A DNA stretch of 18,564 nt from JAKIVR01 sp035933635 (GTDB lineage Archaea > Thermoplasmatota > Thermoplasmata > Lutacidiplasmatales > UBA184). The position numbers and the translations under genes were made by a program. Under the pieces are notes generated by a model. It worked only from the letters and a program-made list of their open reading frames with translations, made no database searches and had not been told where the DNA came from. Position 1 is the first letter of the stretch. Each line of letters opens with the position of its first letter. Of the stretch, positions 1 to 6,772 are shown piece after piece. The stretch lies in NCBI GenBank assembly GCA_035933635.1, contig DASYYY010000015.1, positions 1 through 18,564 of the forward strand, given 5' to 3'.

Positions 1-57
1 GTCGCCGTCGGAATGACCGCGACGCTGATCTCGATGGCCTACGCGCGGGCGGAGTGA
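1..57 (+). CDS. C-terminal end of an upstream gene (partial)
   Basis: The first 18 codons are open and end in TGA at 55-57. They encode a hydrophobic stretch finishing in YARAE, which looks like a last membrane helix followed by a short cytoplasmic tail. The stop overlaps the GTG start of the next gene, so the two are probably co-transcribed and translationally coupled. Because the next gene is a T2SSF-type platform protein, this could be the end of a partner T2SSF (TadB-like) protein. That is an inference from position, since too little sequence is present to assign a family. Confidence 0.5.
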   Translation, partial: VAVGMTATLISMAYARAE

Positions 58-1490
58 GTCCGGTGCGGAAGCTCCTCGTTCCTCTGCTGCTGCTCAGCGT
101 CGCGCTCCTTGGGGTACTGCCGGCGAGCGTCGCGACCGATCACCCCGCCACCAGCCCGATCACGATCACCCCGGTCGCCCCGCTGCCCGGGGCGACGATC
201 AACTCGGAGACGCCGAACATCACCGCGACCTTCACGGACACGGCGGGCCGGATCGACCCGTCCACGCTGGTGATCTACATCGACACCGAGAACGTCACCG
301 GGATCCAGGGCGTCCAAGTCACCCCGACGAAGGTGAGCTACCAGGTCCCGAACATCCTCAAGCTCAGCAACGGCAACCACACCGCCACCATCACGATCGG
401 CGACACCTCCGGCCACACCGCCCAGTACTCGTGGGGCTTCGTGGTCAACACGAGCGCGGTCAGCCCGTCGCCTCCGCTGGGCGGGGTGAGTGCCTCCCGA
501 TTGGTCCTGTACGTCATCCTGGGCGCGGCGATCGCCGGCGCCGGCTACGGAGCCTGGATACTGTATCTCAAGCAGACGCGGAACTTCACGTTCCGGAAGT
601 ACTTCGCGACCCATCCGGTGAACAAGCAGTACCTGGTGCTGTACGTGCCGGTCGTCGCCGCGTTCGTCTTCGTCCTGATCGGTCTCGACTACGTGTACAG
701 CACACCGGGGCTGCCGCTGCTTGCGCCCGAGTACGTGATCATCATCGCGATTTTCATCGCGCTCACCGCCTTCTCGCTCGACGCACGGCGCGAGAAGGCC
801 CGGATCCGGGCATACGAGCGCGCCTTCGCCCAGTTCCTCTTCGAGATGGCCGATGCGATGCGGGGCGGCATCGACCCGGGCAAGGCCATCGTCGAGCTCT
901 CCAAGACGCACACGAACATCCTGCGCACGCCGCTGCGGGTCGCCGCCGACGGGATCCGGATCGGTCGGCCGTTCGATGCGACGCTGCGCAACATGGCGTT
1001 GCCGATGAAGAGCCCGCTCATCAAGCGGTACGCCGACCTGATCGCCGACGCCTCCACCGTCGGCGGCGAGACTTCACTCGTGGTACACCGTGCGGCGAAG
1101 GACATGGACGACTTCATCAAGATCGAGCAGGAGCGTGCCACCTCGCTCGCGATGCCGGTCGCGGTGCTCTACGTCTCGTTCGGCGTACTGCTCGCGGTGC
1201 TCTTCTCGCTACTCAGCATCGCTCCGTCTCTCGGTTCGATCAACATCTCGCTGATCGGGAGCGGCTCGGGTTCCTCCGTCCTCAACGGCGGCTCCTCCGG
1301 GGTCGCGAGCGTGCCAAAGCTTTCCTACGGGACGCTCGAGCAACGGTTCTTCGACCTGATGCTCATCACCTCGATCGGCACGGGCGTCATCATCGGTGCC
1401 TTCACCGAGGGGAAGGCGAAGTATGGCCTCCTGCACTCGTTGTTCCTCCTCGCCGTGAGCGCCATCGCCTTCACGCTCTTCGTCCACTGA
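54..1490 (+). CDS. T2SSF/TadC-like membrane platform protein with N-terminal extracytoplasmic domain
   Basis: A 478-residue membrane protein. Residues 5-27 look like a signal peptide (KLLVPLLLLSVALLGVLP). Residues about 33-133 form a Thr/Asn-rich beta-type, Ig-like extracytoplasmic segment. Membrane helices follow near 150-171, 192-212 and 226-241. A T2SSF-like cytoplasmic helical domain starts near 253 (RAFAQFLFEMADAMRGGIDP) and runs to a helix at 367-390, and two more helices end the protein. T2SSF proteins (TadB/TadC, GspF, archaeal ArlJ) form the inner-membrane platform that a secretion ATPase acts on. The GTG at 54 overlaps the previous stop. GTG at 63 is an alternative start with GGAG eight bases upstream and a more typical signal peptide (MRKLLVP). 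The family assignment rests on layout and the conserved MADAMRGG-type segment, without an alignment. Confidence 0.75.
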   Translation: MSPVRKLLVPLLLLSVALLGVLPASVATDHPATSPITITPVAPLPGATINSETPNITATFTDTAGRIDPSTLVIYIDTENVTGIQGVQVTPTKVSYQVPNILKLSNGNHTATITIGDTSGHTAQYSWGFVVNTSAVSPSPPLGGVSASRLVLYVILGAAIAGAGYGAWILYLKQTRNFTFRKYFATHPVNKQYLVLYVPVVAAFVFVLIGLDYVYSTPGLPLLAPEYVIIIAIFIALTAFSLDARREKARIRAYERAFAQFLFEMADAMRGGIDPGKAIVELSKTHTNILRTPLRVAADGIRIGRPFDATLRNMALPMKSPLIKRYADLIADASTVGGETSLVVHRAAKDMDDFIKIEQERATSLAMPVAVLYVSFGVLLAVLFSLLSIAPSLGSINISLIGSGSGSSVLNGGSSGVASVPKLSYGTLEQRFFDLMLITSIGTGVIIGAFTEGKAKYGLLHSLFLLAVSAIAFTLFVH

Positions 1491-1517
1491 ATTGCGCCCG
1501 GAGCGACGCGCCCGGGG

Positions 1518-2348
1518 TCAGTACTTGTAGTGGAGAGTGCCGAAACCGACCAGCCCGTCGCTGTTCGTGACGGTGAGGTTCACCAGGTGGTTCGTACCGG
1601 TGGGGGCGGTGAAGGCGGCGTTGGCCTCCTCACCGCTCGCCATCGTGCCGTCCGGGTAGATCGACCACGACCAGGAAACGATCGATGCGTTCCCCACTTG
1701 GAAGCAGTGGCTCCCGTCGAGCACGGGGATCGTCACGCAGCCGGTGCTCCCGCAGCCGGCTTCGATCAGGTTGATGAACGGTACGGCGGAGGGCGGGATG
1801 AACACCTGCTTGAAGTCGTTGAGCAGCGCGGTGAAGATCTCGACCTTGACGAAGTCGGTGGTGTGGATCACGACCGAGGGGTCATAGAACGACGAGGCGG
1901 CCGCGCTCGGAACGGTGCTCACGTTGAGATTGAACTGCTCGTGCGGCCCGATCCGGAGCTCGCCGCCAGCGCCGACGATCGTGGACTGGAACTGCCCGGT
2001 CGAGAGGTTCAGGCTCCAGGCGGTGTAGTTCCGCACGGGATTGCCATTGACGCTCACGCTCGTGATGACGGAGGGGTTGACGTAGAGGCTCACGACGGTG
2101 AAGTTCAGCGCGGCCCACTGGGTCGGTGTGGAGGCGGAATCGAGCGGCAGGATGGTCATGGCGCGCAGGTTCTCGAGGGCGCGCTGCTGGGTCAAGTTCT
2201 GCTCGGTCTGCAGCTGCTTTTGGTAGGAGGCGATGAACGCGGCGAGCGCGGTCGCCGCGACCACGACGATGAGCACGAGCATCAGCGCGCCGACGATCTC
2301 GGAAAGCCCCCTCCGGTGCGCCCGGAGGGCTCGTCCGCGCCCCTGCAC
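1518..2348 (-). CDS. archaeal type IV pilin-like protein
   Basis: A 276-residue protein starting with a short basic leader, HRRG, followed by LSEIVGALMLVLIVVVAATA. This is the archaeal class III signal peptide plus hydrophobic assembly helix of the archaeal pilin N-terminal family (DUF1628-like). Prepilin peptidase (PibD/ArlK type) would cut after Gly14. Residues 40-60 are a Gln-rich helical neck, and the rest is a beta-rich extracellular region with several N-x-S/T sites. The last 80 residues (SWSWSIYPDG, then NLTVTNSDG) resemble a PKD/Ig-like fold. It converges on the T2SSF-like gene with a 27-base gap, and its start faces the KaiC-like gene. A GTG start is used. A pilus or adhesin subunit is the natural reading; the surface it binds is unknown. 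Confidence 0.8.
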   Translation of the reverse strand: MQGRGRALRAHRRGLSEIVGALMLVLIVVVAATALAAFIASYQKQLQTEQNLTQQRALENLRAMTILPLDSASTPTQWAALNFTVVSLYVNPSVITSVSVNGNPVRNYTAWSLNLSTGQFQSTIVGAGGELRIGPHEQFNLNVSTVPSAAASSFYDPSVVIHTTDFVKVEIFTALLNDFKQVFIPPSAVPFINLIEAGCGSTGCVTIPVLDGSHCFQVGNASIVSWSWSIYPDGTMASGEEANAAFTAPTGTNHLVNLTVTNSDGLVGFGTLHYKY

Positions 2349-2465
2349 GCACGTCCACCGGCAGGGTAGGACTTAGGGCTCACCACCGTAGATTGGGTAG
2401 CCGCCCGGAAGGGTTCGAACTCTACCGAGAGTCCCCTTTAGGGTCGAACTCCCCATTGCGCATGG
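2349..2465. promoter_or_regulatory. divergent promoter region with repeated motif
   Basis: This 117-base gap separates the divergent pilin and KaiC-like genes. GGGTTCGAACTC at 2411-2422 recurs as GGGTCGAACTCC at 2441-2452, on either side of a weak TATA-like CCTTTA (2435-2440). That box is 26-31 bases upstream of the ATG at 2466, which suggests a leaderless transcript. ACTCT (2419-2423) and AGAGT (2428-2432) form an inverted repeat with a four-base spacer. A weak CCTAAGTC on the minus strand near 2371-2378 could serve the pilin gene. The elements are visible; their role as operators is inference. Confidence 0.35.
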
Positions 2466-3095
2466 ATGGGCATCCCTGTCGAGGTCCCGGGACTTGACAC
2501 CATCATCCCCGAGCTGGGCGACGGGCAGCTGGTGGTGGTGGACGGGACCACCGATCCGGCGAAGAGCTTCTTCGTCCGCGGGCTCTGCCTGTCCGCGATT
2601 CGCAAGCACTGGCCCGTCACGTTCGTCACCTCGCGAGACCGGGCGGAGCTTCTGGGTCAACTGTCGACCGAAGGCGGCAACGGTCTCATCGGCGGCGACC
2701 TCGTCGAGATCCGGGAACGCGACGTCGTCCACAGCCTGGACGAGTTCGCCACGAAGGGCGGTCTCCTCGCGGTGGATTCGTTCTCCTTCCTCACCCTCGA
2801 CCTCGGGCCGGCCCGTCTCGCCGAGCTCCTCCGTTCGCTCCGCGCGGTCGGACGCGACAAGCTCACCACGGTGGTGCTCACGACCGACCGCGGGATGTCG
2901 GACGGGCGGTCGGAGGCGATCGCAACCCATCTTGCTGACGGGATGTTTCAGTTCCACGCGAAGGAAGGCCCAGAGGGCCTGCTCCGCTACCTGCGCATCC
3001 CGAAGTGGGCCGACGGTCGCTTCGTTGACCGCAACATCTATTACGACTTTGACGGCAAACGCATCGCGATCGACTTGCGGCGCCGGGTGCTGTGA
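2466..3095 (+). CDS. KaiC/FlaH-like P-loop protein with degenerate Walker A
   Basis: A 209-residue protein with the RecA/KaiC layout. A beta strand runs into a P-loop-like segment, LVVVDGTTDPAKSFF (residues 22-36), then a helix, the strand VTFVTSRDR, and a hydrophobic strand ending in Asp, LLAVDSFSFLT (Walker B-like, Asp103). The canonical GxxGxGK(S/T) is altered: the residue before Lys33 is Ala and the middle Gly is lost, while Lys-Ser is kept. The catalytic Glu after the Walker B Asp is also absent. FlaH/ArlH of the archaellum is a KaiC-like protein that binds ATP without clear hydrolysis, so a nucleotide-sensing or scaffold role beside the T2SSF and pilin genes is plausible. It is followed after 15 bases by the AAA ATPase and is probably in one operon with it. 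Confidence 0.65.
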   Translation: MGIPVEVPGLDTIIPELGDGQLVVVDGTTDPAKSFFVRGLCLSAIRKHWPVTFVTSRDRAELLGQLSTEGGNGLIGGDLVEIRERDVVHSLDEFATKGGLLAVDSFSFLTLDLGPARLAELLRSLRAVGRDKLTTVVLTTDRGMSDGRSEAIATHLADGMFQFHAKEGPEGLLRYLRIPKWADGRFVDRNIYYDFDGKRIAIDLRRRVL

Positions 3096-3110
3096 GGAGT
3101 CCGTGGGGCC

Positions 3111-4133
3111 ATGACCACTGCGAGCTACGAGCGCTACGGCCTCACGAGCAATCCCTTCCGTGACCTCTCCAGTGAGACGCTCGCCGACGTGGAGGTCTTC
3201 CACGTCAACCTCCAGGGCGACGACGCGCTCCGTACGATCAAGGAGGAGGTGTTCGAGAAGGAGAACAAGGCGATCGTTGCCATCGTCGGGGGCAACGGCG
3301 CCGGCAAGACCGAGCGGCTCCTCCTCGCCGCACAGGAGGCCCGCGCTCGGAATGCCTTCACGATCTATTTCGACATCACCGCCAAGACCGCCTGGGTCCT
3401 GAAGGGGCTCGCCGAGGAGTTCGAGAAGGCGGCCAAGGCCGGCGGCTACGCCAAGCTGTTCTCCTCCCCCGCCTGGCTGCGCGGCATCCACAACCTGCAG
3501 AAGGTCAAGGGGGCGACCTACGACCCCTCCGCCACGGCGAAGGCGATCGCCACGGCGTTGAACGACACGGCGCCGTCGTTCCTCTTGCTCAACGACCTCC
3601 ACAACTTGAGCAGCTCGGCCGAGGTCGACGCCTTCACCAAGACGCTCCAGGAGCTTGCCGACCAGATCAAGCCGGGCGTGCTATTGATGTTCGGTTGCTA
3701 CCCGGTGTACCTGACCTCGATCACACGCAACCGGCCGGCGCTCGCCTCGCGGATCAACCGGACGTTCGTCCTGCCGACTCTGACCGTCGACGAGGCCGGA
3801 CTTTTGCTCGCGAAGAAGCTGCTCGCCAAACGGCTCGTCGAGGACCTCGACCCGCTCTACCCGTTCGACCGCGAGGCGGTGGCGATGATCAACGAATCCG
3901 CCTACGGCAATCCACGGCGGCTGCTCGAGCTCGCCGACCGGGCGATCGAGTACGGTGTCACGCACCGTGCCTACCGAATCGACGCCGAGGCGGTACGGGC
4001 CGCGCTGGCGCCGAAGACGATGGCCGAGGCCCCGGCGCCGGTCGTCGCCCCCGCGGCCCACGCGGAGGCACCGGCCCCGGCGCCGGCCGCCGCCCGGCTG
4101 AGCCCGCCGACCACCGCGCTCAGCAAGGACTGA
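3111..4133 (+). CDS. AAA ATPase, ExeA/GspA-like
   Basis: A 340-residue P-loop ATPase. It opens with YERYGLTSNPFRDL, matching the YGL..PF start of ExeA/GspA-type and related AAA ATPases. Walker A is GGNGAGKT (60-67). Walker B-like SFLLLNDLHN (157-166) keeps Asp163 but lacks the usual adjacent acidic residue. An Arg-containing segment (RINRTF) and a C-terminal helical lid (NPRRLLELADRAIEYG) follow. The last 45 residues are a Pro/Ala-rich, probably disordered tail. GGAG at 3096-3099 lies 11 bases upstream of the ATG, and the KaiC-like gene ends 15 bases before it. In bacteria ExeA serves type II secretion, which fits the platform protein and pilin nearby. An ORC/Cdc6-like or other AAA role cannot be excluded. 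Confidence 0.75.
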   Translation: MTTASYERYGLTSNPFRDLSSETLADVEVFHVNLQGDDALRTIKEEVFEKENKAIVAIVGGNGAGKTERLLLAAQEARARNAFTIYFDITAKTAWVLKGLAEEFEKAAKAGGYAKLFSSPAWLRGIHNLQKVKGATYDPSATAKAIATALNDTAPSFLLLNDLHNLSSSAEVDAFTKTLQELADQIKPGVLLMFGCYPVYLTSITRNRPALASRINRTFVLPTLTVDEAGLLLAKKLLAKRLVEDLDPLYPFDREAVAMINESAYGNPRRLLELADRAIEYGVTHRAYRIDAEAVRAALAPKTMAEAPAPVVAPAAHAEAPAPAPAAARLSPPTTALSKD

Positions 4134-4148
4134 GCGCGCGACCGACGT

Positions 4149-5177
4149 CTACTTCGCCGCGTCGTCGGCGAGCACGGCGAGGTTGATCGCCTGCTCGGCA
4201 ATGTCCGCCGCGTAACTCGCGGTCCGTCCGAGGCTGTCGACCACGGTTCCGAGCGCGAGCAGCTCCTCGCCCTTGCGCGCGGCGACGCGGTGGGAGAGCG
4301 CGTCGATCAGCTTCTGGTGGTGGTTGCGCGAGTCGATCGCCTCGTTGGCCACGTCGATGTTGCCCGAAACGAGCGAGCCGAACGCCTTATCCAGGATCGC
4401 GACGCCGTTGCTGTTCGCCTCCTCCAAGTCCTTAACGAGCTTCGGATCCAGCGCTTTGCCGTTCGAGATCGTGGCGAACGTGTTGGCGATCCTGACCGCG
4501 TGGTCGCCGGTCCGCTCAAGGAGCTTCGCCACCAAACGGTGGCTGTGCATCCCCATCGCGGCCGAGTCGTCGGTCGCCCCCGTGGTGAGCGAGTTCGCGA
4601 GGTGGTAGCGCTTGGCGACCATCCAGTACAGCCGGTCGACGTCCTGGTCGCGCTGCGCGACGTCGTGGGCGAGACCGCTGTCGGAGGTCTTTAGGGCGAG
4701 CACGGCGTCCTCCAGCATGGCTCGGACAACGAGGTGCATCCGGCGCAGGCACTTCTCCGAGCTCAGCTCGGAGGGGTCTGACAGGTCTTGAATGACGAGG
4801 GCGTTGCGGCTCTCTTCGATTACCTCCGGGCCGATGACCAGTCGGCAGAACTCCCGGGCCACCCGACGCGCGAACGGTCCGCGCTCCGGAGTGAAACGGA
4901 CCTCGATCAGCCCGAAGCCGGAGATGTAGGCGCCGATCAGTTTGCGGATCAGGTGCTCGCGCGACTCCTCGCCGCGTTCCTCGAAGATCTTCCGGCGCGT
5001 GACGGGCTTGTCCGCCGAGTTCCGCCGGACCGAGACCGAGCCGTCGGCTTCGGTCTCGACGAACAGCGTGTCGCCGGGCTTGAGGCCGGCGTTCAACACC
5101 CATCGACGCGGTAGCGAGACGAGATACGTCGACCCGCCCGCGAGCTGGAGCTTACGCCCTTCCATGAAGTTCCCCAC
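4149..5177 (-). CDS. phoU: PhoU-like regulator with N-terminal AbrB-type domain
   Basis: A 342-residue protein. Residues 5-52 (MEGRKLQLAGGSTYLVSLPR, then a KPGDTLFVE segment) are the AbrB/SpoVT-type swapped-hairpin domain common at the start of archaeal PhoU proteins. The remainder is helical, with PhoU-type repeats containing LLERTGDHAVRIAN and LGRTASYAADIAEQAI. PhoU proteins restrain phosphate uptake and signalling; the archaeal AbrB fusion may also bind DNA. No pst transporter or sensor kinase gene is in the window. TTAATA (minus strand, 5202-5207) lies about 27 bases upstream of the ATG at 5177, supporting a leaderless start there; ATG at 5165 (MEGRK) is a good alternative. It converges on the AAA ATPase gene with a 15-base gap. 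Confidence 0.85.
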   Translation of the reverse strand: MGNFMEGRKLQLAGGSTYLVSLPRRWVLNAGLKPGDTLFVETEADGSVSVRRNSADKPVTRRKIFEERGEESREHLIRKLIGAYISGFGLIEVRFTPERGPFARRVAREFCRLVIGPEVIEESRNALVIQDLSDPSELSSEKCLRRMHLVVRAMLEDAVLALKTSDSGLAHDVAQRDQDVDRLYWMVAKRYHLANSLTTGATDDSAAMGMHSHRLVAKLLERTGDHAVRIANTFATISNGKALDPKLVKDLEEANSNGVAILDKAFGSLVSGNIDVANEAIDSRNHHQKLIDALSHRVAARKGEELLALGTVVDSLGRTASYAADIAEQAINLAVLADDAAK

Positions 5178-5199
5178 CGGACCGGGCGACGTGCTATGG

Positions 5200-5231
5200 G
5201 GTATTAAGCGTTAGAAATATAGAATATATAC
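5200..5231. promoter_or_regulatory. AT-rich promoter tract upstream of phoU
   Basis: This tract is strikingly AT-rich in a GC-rich window. On the minus strand TTAATA at 5202-5207 is placed for a leaderless phoU transcript starting near 5177. The second block, AATATATA at 5223-5230, could serve plus-strand transcription beginning near 5255, towards the tRNA-like segment and the zinc-ribbon gene. That would leave a leader of about 190 bases. Box positions are seen; the transcription starts are inferred from archaeal TATA spacing. Confidence 0.5.
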
Positions 5232-5354
5232 TTGCCGGCAGTCTAACGAGACGTCCCCGTAGTATGGACGGCCGATTCGAATCACGTCGGCCGCCTCGGC
5301 GGTTCCGGGCGACTACGGGGAACCGAGGCAATGGGCCATCGGAGTCCGGGAACT

Positions 5355-5440
5355 CGGCGGGTCCCCGAGTGGCCTTGGGACCTTCGAAACGGCCGGTGTA
5401 CCCGGGTCCACGTCGGTGGGTTCAAGTCACGTCCCGGCCT
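5355..5440 (+). pseudogene. tRNA-Ser(CGA)-like relic
   Basis: An 86-base segment has the order of a class II tRNA. Acceptor strand CGGCGGG (5355-5361) pairs at 5 of 7 positions with CCCGGCC (5433-5439). A D-arm-like CCCGAGTGG starts at 5364. Anticodon stem GGACC/CGGCC encloses the loop TTCGAAA (5383-5389), reading CGA with T33 and A37. GTGTACCC/GGGTCCAC (5396-5411) makes a long variable arm, and GGTTCAAGTC gives a T-loop. Against function, the D-arm is about two bases short, the T-stem has a G-A mismatch, and two acceptor pairs are wrong. It ends nine bases before the ATG of the next gene. Chance resemblance remains possible. Confidence 0.25.
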
Positions 5441-5448
5441 CGCTGGCC

Positions 5449-6204
5449 ATGGCCGCGGGCGCGTGCCCGTTCTGTGGGAATGTCAACCCCCCCGGTTACA
5501 CGAACTGCCTGAAGTGCGACAATCCGCTGCCTCGCCCGCAGGCGGTCCGCCCGCTGACCGATGAATCGGCCAACGGGACGCCTGCAACGGCGGAGAAACC
5601 CCACGACGGTTCCGACGCGCCGGAGTCAGGCAAGGACTCCTCTCCGGGTCCAGGTCTCCGTTGGGTCGCTGTTGTGGTCGTGATCGCGGTCGTGATCGTC
5701 GCGGTCCTCGCCGCCATCCAGTTCCTGCCGCAGCTCACCCAGCTCGGGAAGCCGGGACAAGGCTCGACCACGGCCCACGGCATGCGCTCGGACCTGTGCA
5801 ATGAGACGCTCGGCGTCAACTGTCCCGGAAATGCGATCGACCTGCCCGCGACGGGCGGAGGCGGGACCAGTAACACCTCGGGCTGTGATTCCCTCCCGGC
5901 CCTCGGCCCGCACGAGCTCGCATGGCTGAACTACACCGCGTCGTCGCCGATCGATGGTATCGTAGTTCCGACGGGGAAGTACACCGGATTCGGGTCGTTC
6001 TCCGTCGACCCTTCCGGGTTCCTCAACAACACGACCGACTTTCGCAGCAACATTTGGTTCTCGGGCCTGGCCGGCGGTGGCCACAACGCCGTGGTTCCGA
6101 TCCCCGCCTCGAGCGAGGGCTGGTGCCTCGGCTGGTATGAACCCGGGTCACCGTCGACCGTGACGTGGAACGATGACTTAGTGGTGACCTACCAGAGTTC
6201 CTGA
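5449..6204 (+). CDS. zinc-ribbon membrane-anchored protein with extracytoplasmic domain
   Basis: A 251-residue protein of unknown function. The N-terminus carries a zinc ribbon with C6-x2-C9 and C20-x2-C23 (CPFCGNVNPP, then CLKC). A polar, low-complexity linker follows (30-68), then one membrane helix (70-93, RWVAVVVVIAVVIVAVLAAI). The extracytoplasmic domain of about 155 residues has N-x-T/S sites, four cysteines and an aromatic C-terminal part. The likely topology is a cytoplasmic ribbon with the bulk outside. I chose the ATG at 5449 because the ribbon begins directly after it; an in-frame GTG at 5416 would add 11 unremarkable residues inside the tRNA-like segment. It converges with the four-helix protein gene, with a 22-base gap. 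Confidence 0.75.
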   Translation: MAAGACPFCGNVNPPGYTNCLKCDNPLPRPQAVRPLTDESANGTPATAEKPHDGSDAPESGKDSSPGPGLRWVAVVVVIAVVIVAVLAAIQFLPQLTQLGKPGQGSTTAHGMRSDLCNETLGVNCPGNAIDLPATGGGGTSNTSGCDSLPALGPHELAWLNYTASSPIDGIVVPTGKYTGFGSFSVDPSGFLNNTTDFRSNIWFSGLAGGGHNAVVPIPASSEGWCLGWYEPGSPSTVTWNDDLVVTYQSS

Positions 6205-6226
6205 CCGGTCACCTCGCGGCGCCGGA

Positions 6227-6739
6227 TCACGGCGCGGCGGAGGCTGCCCCGGGACCGGAACCCCGAATGTTCTCGGCGACGGTTTGGTCGAGCCCGGACA
6301 GGTACTGGAGCATTCCGACCGTCGAGAGGATCGCGACGAGGAATCCCATCTCCATGAGGAAGGAGTAGGCGTTGTTCGTCTCCAGCACGAAGTGGTAGCC
6401 GGAGTAGGCCGCCACGACGATGGCTCCCAGGCTGAGCAGCGTCAGGGCCCGGATCAGCCGGACGCCCGTCCTCCATCCGATGAGGACCATGCCGAGCGCC
6501 CCGAGGAAGAGTAAGATCCCGACTACCACGTGGGCTGCCGCCCAGGCGTTGGTGAAGAGCGTCGGGAAGACTCCGGCGTAGCTGTTGGTGTCGTTGAGGG
6601 GCACGTAGAGGTTGACGTAGATCCCCAGCGCGTTCTGCACGACCAGCATCCCCAGCCCGAAGTAGGCCGATCGGCGCAGGCTCGCGAGGACCCCGGCGGG
6701 TGGTATGGGCGGCACGGTTCGGGGCGGAATCTGCGGCAC
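6227..6739 (-). CDS. four-helix integral membrane protein
   Basis: A 170-residue protein with a Pro-rich N-terminus and four predicted membrane helices near 27-46, 66-86, 92-112 and 125-145. Helix 2 carries a histidine in AAHVVVGILL and a second histidine lies in YSGYHFV between helices 3 and 4. Such histidines can ligate heme in small four-helix proteins, but nothing else here proves it. It begins 33 bases after the end of the MFS exporter gene and is probably in its operon. GTG start. A similarly built four-helix protein is encoded at 8919-9377 on the other side of the exporter and regulator, with the same His-Val-x-x-Gly pattern, so the two may be distant paralogues. The exact family is not recognised. 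Confidence 0.7.
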   Translation of the reverse strand: MPQIPPRTVPPIPPAGVLASLRRSAYFGLGMLVVQNALGIYVNLYVPLNDTNSYAGVFPTLFTNAWAAAHVVVGILLFLGALGMVLIGWRTGVRLIRALTLLSLGAIVVAAYSGYHFVLETNNAYSFLMEMGFLVAILSTVGMLQYLSGLDQTVAENIRGSGPGAASAAP

Positions 6740-6772
6740 AGCGACCCCCGGTGGCCCACTCGTTGCGAACTA

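Noticed and set aside
5416..5448. An upstream in-frame GTG start for the zinc-ribbon protein.
   Set aside because: The added residues overlap the tRNA-like segment and carry no conserved features; the ribbon starts right after the ATG at 5449.
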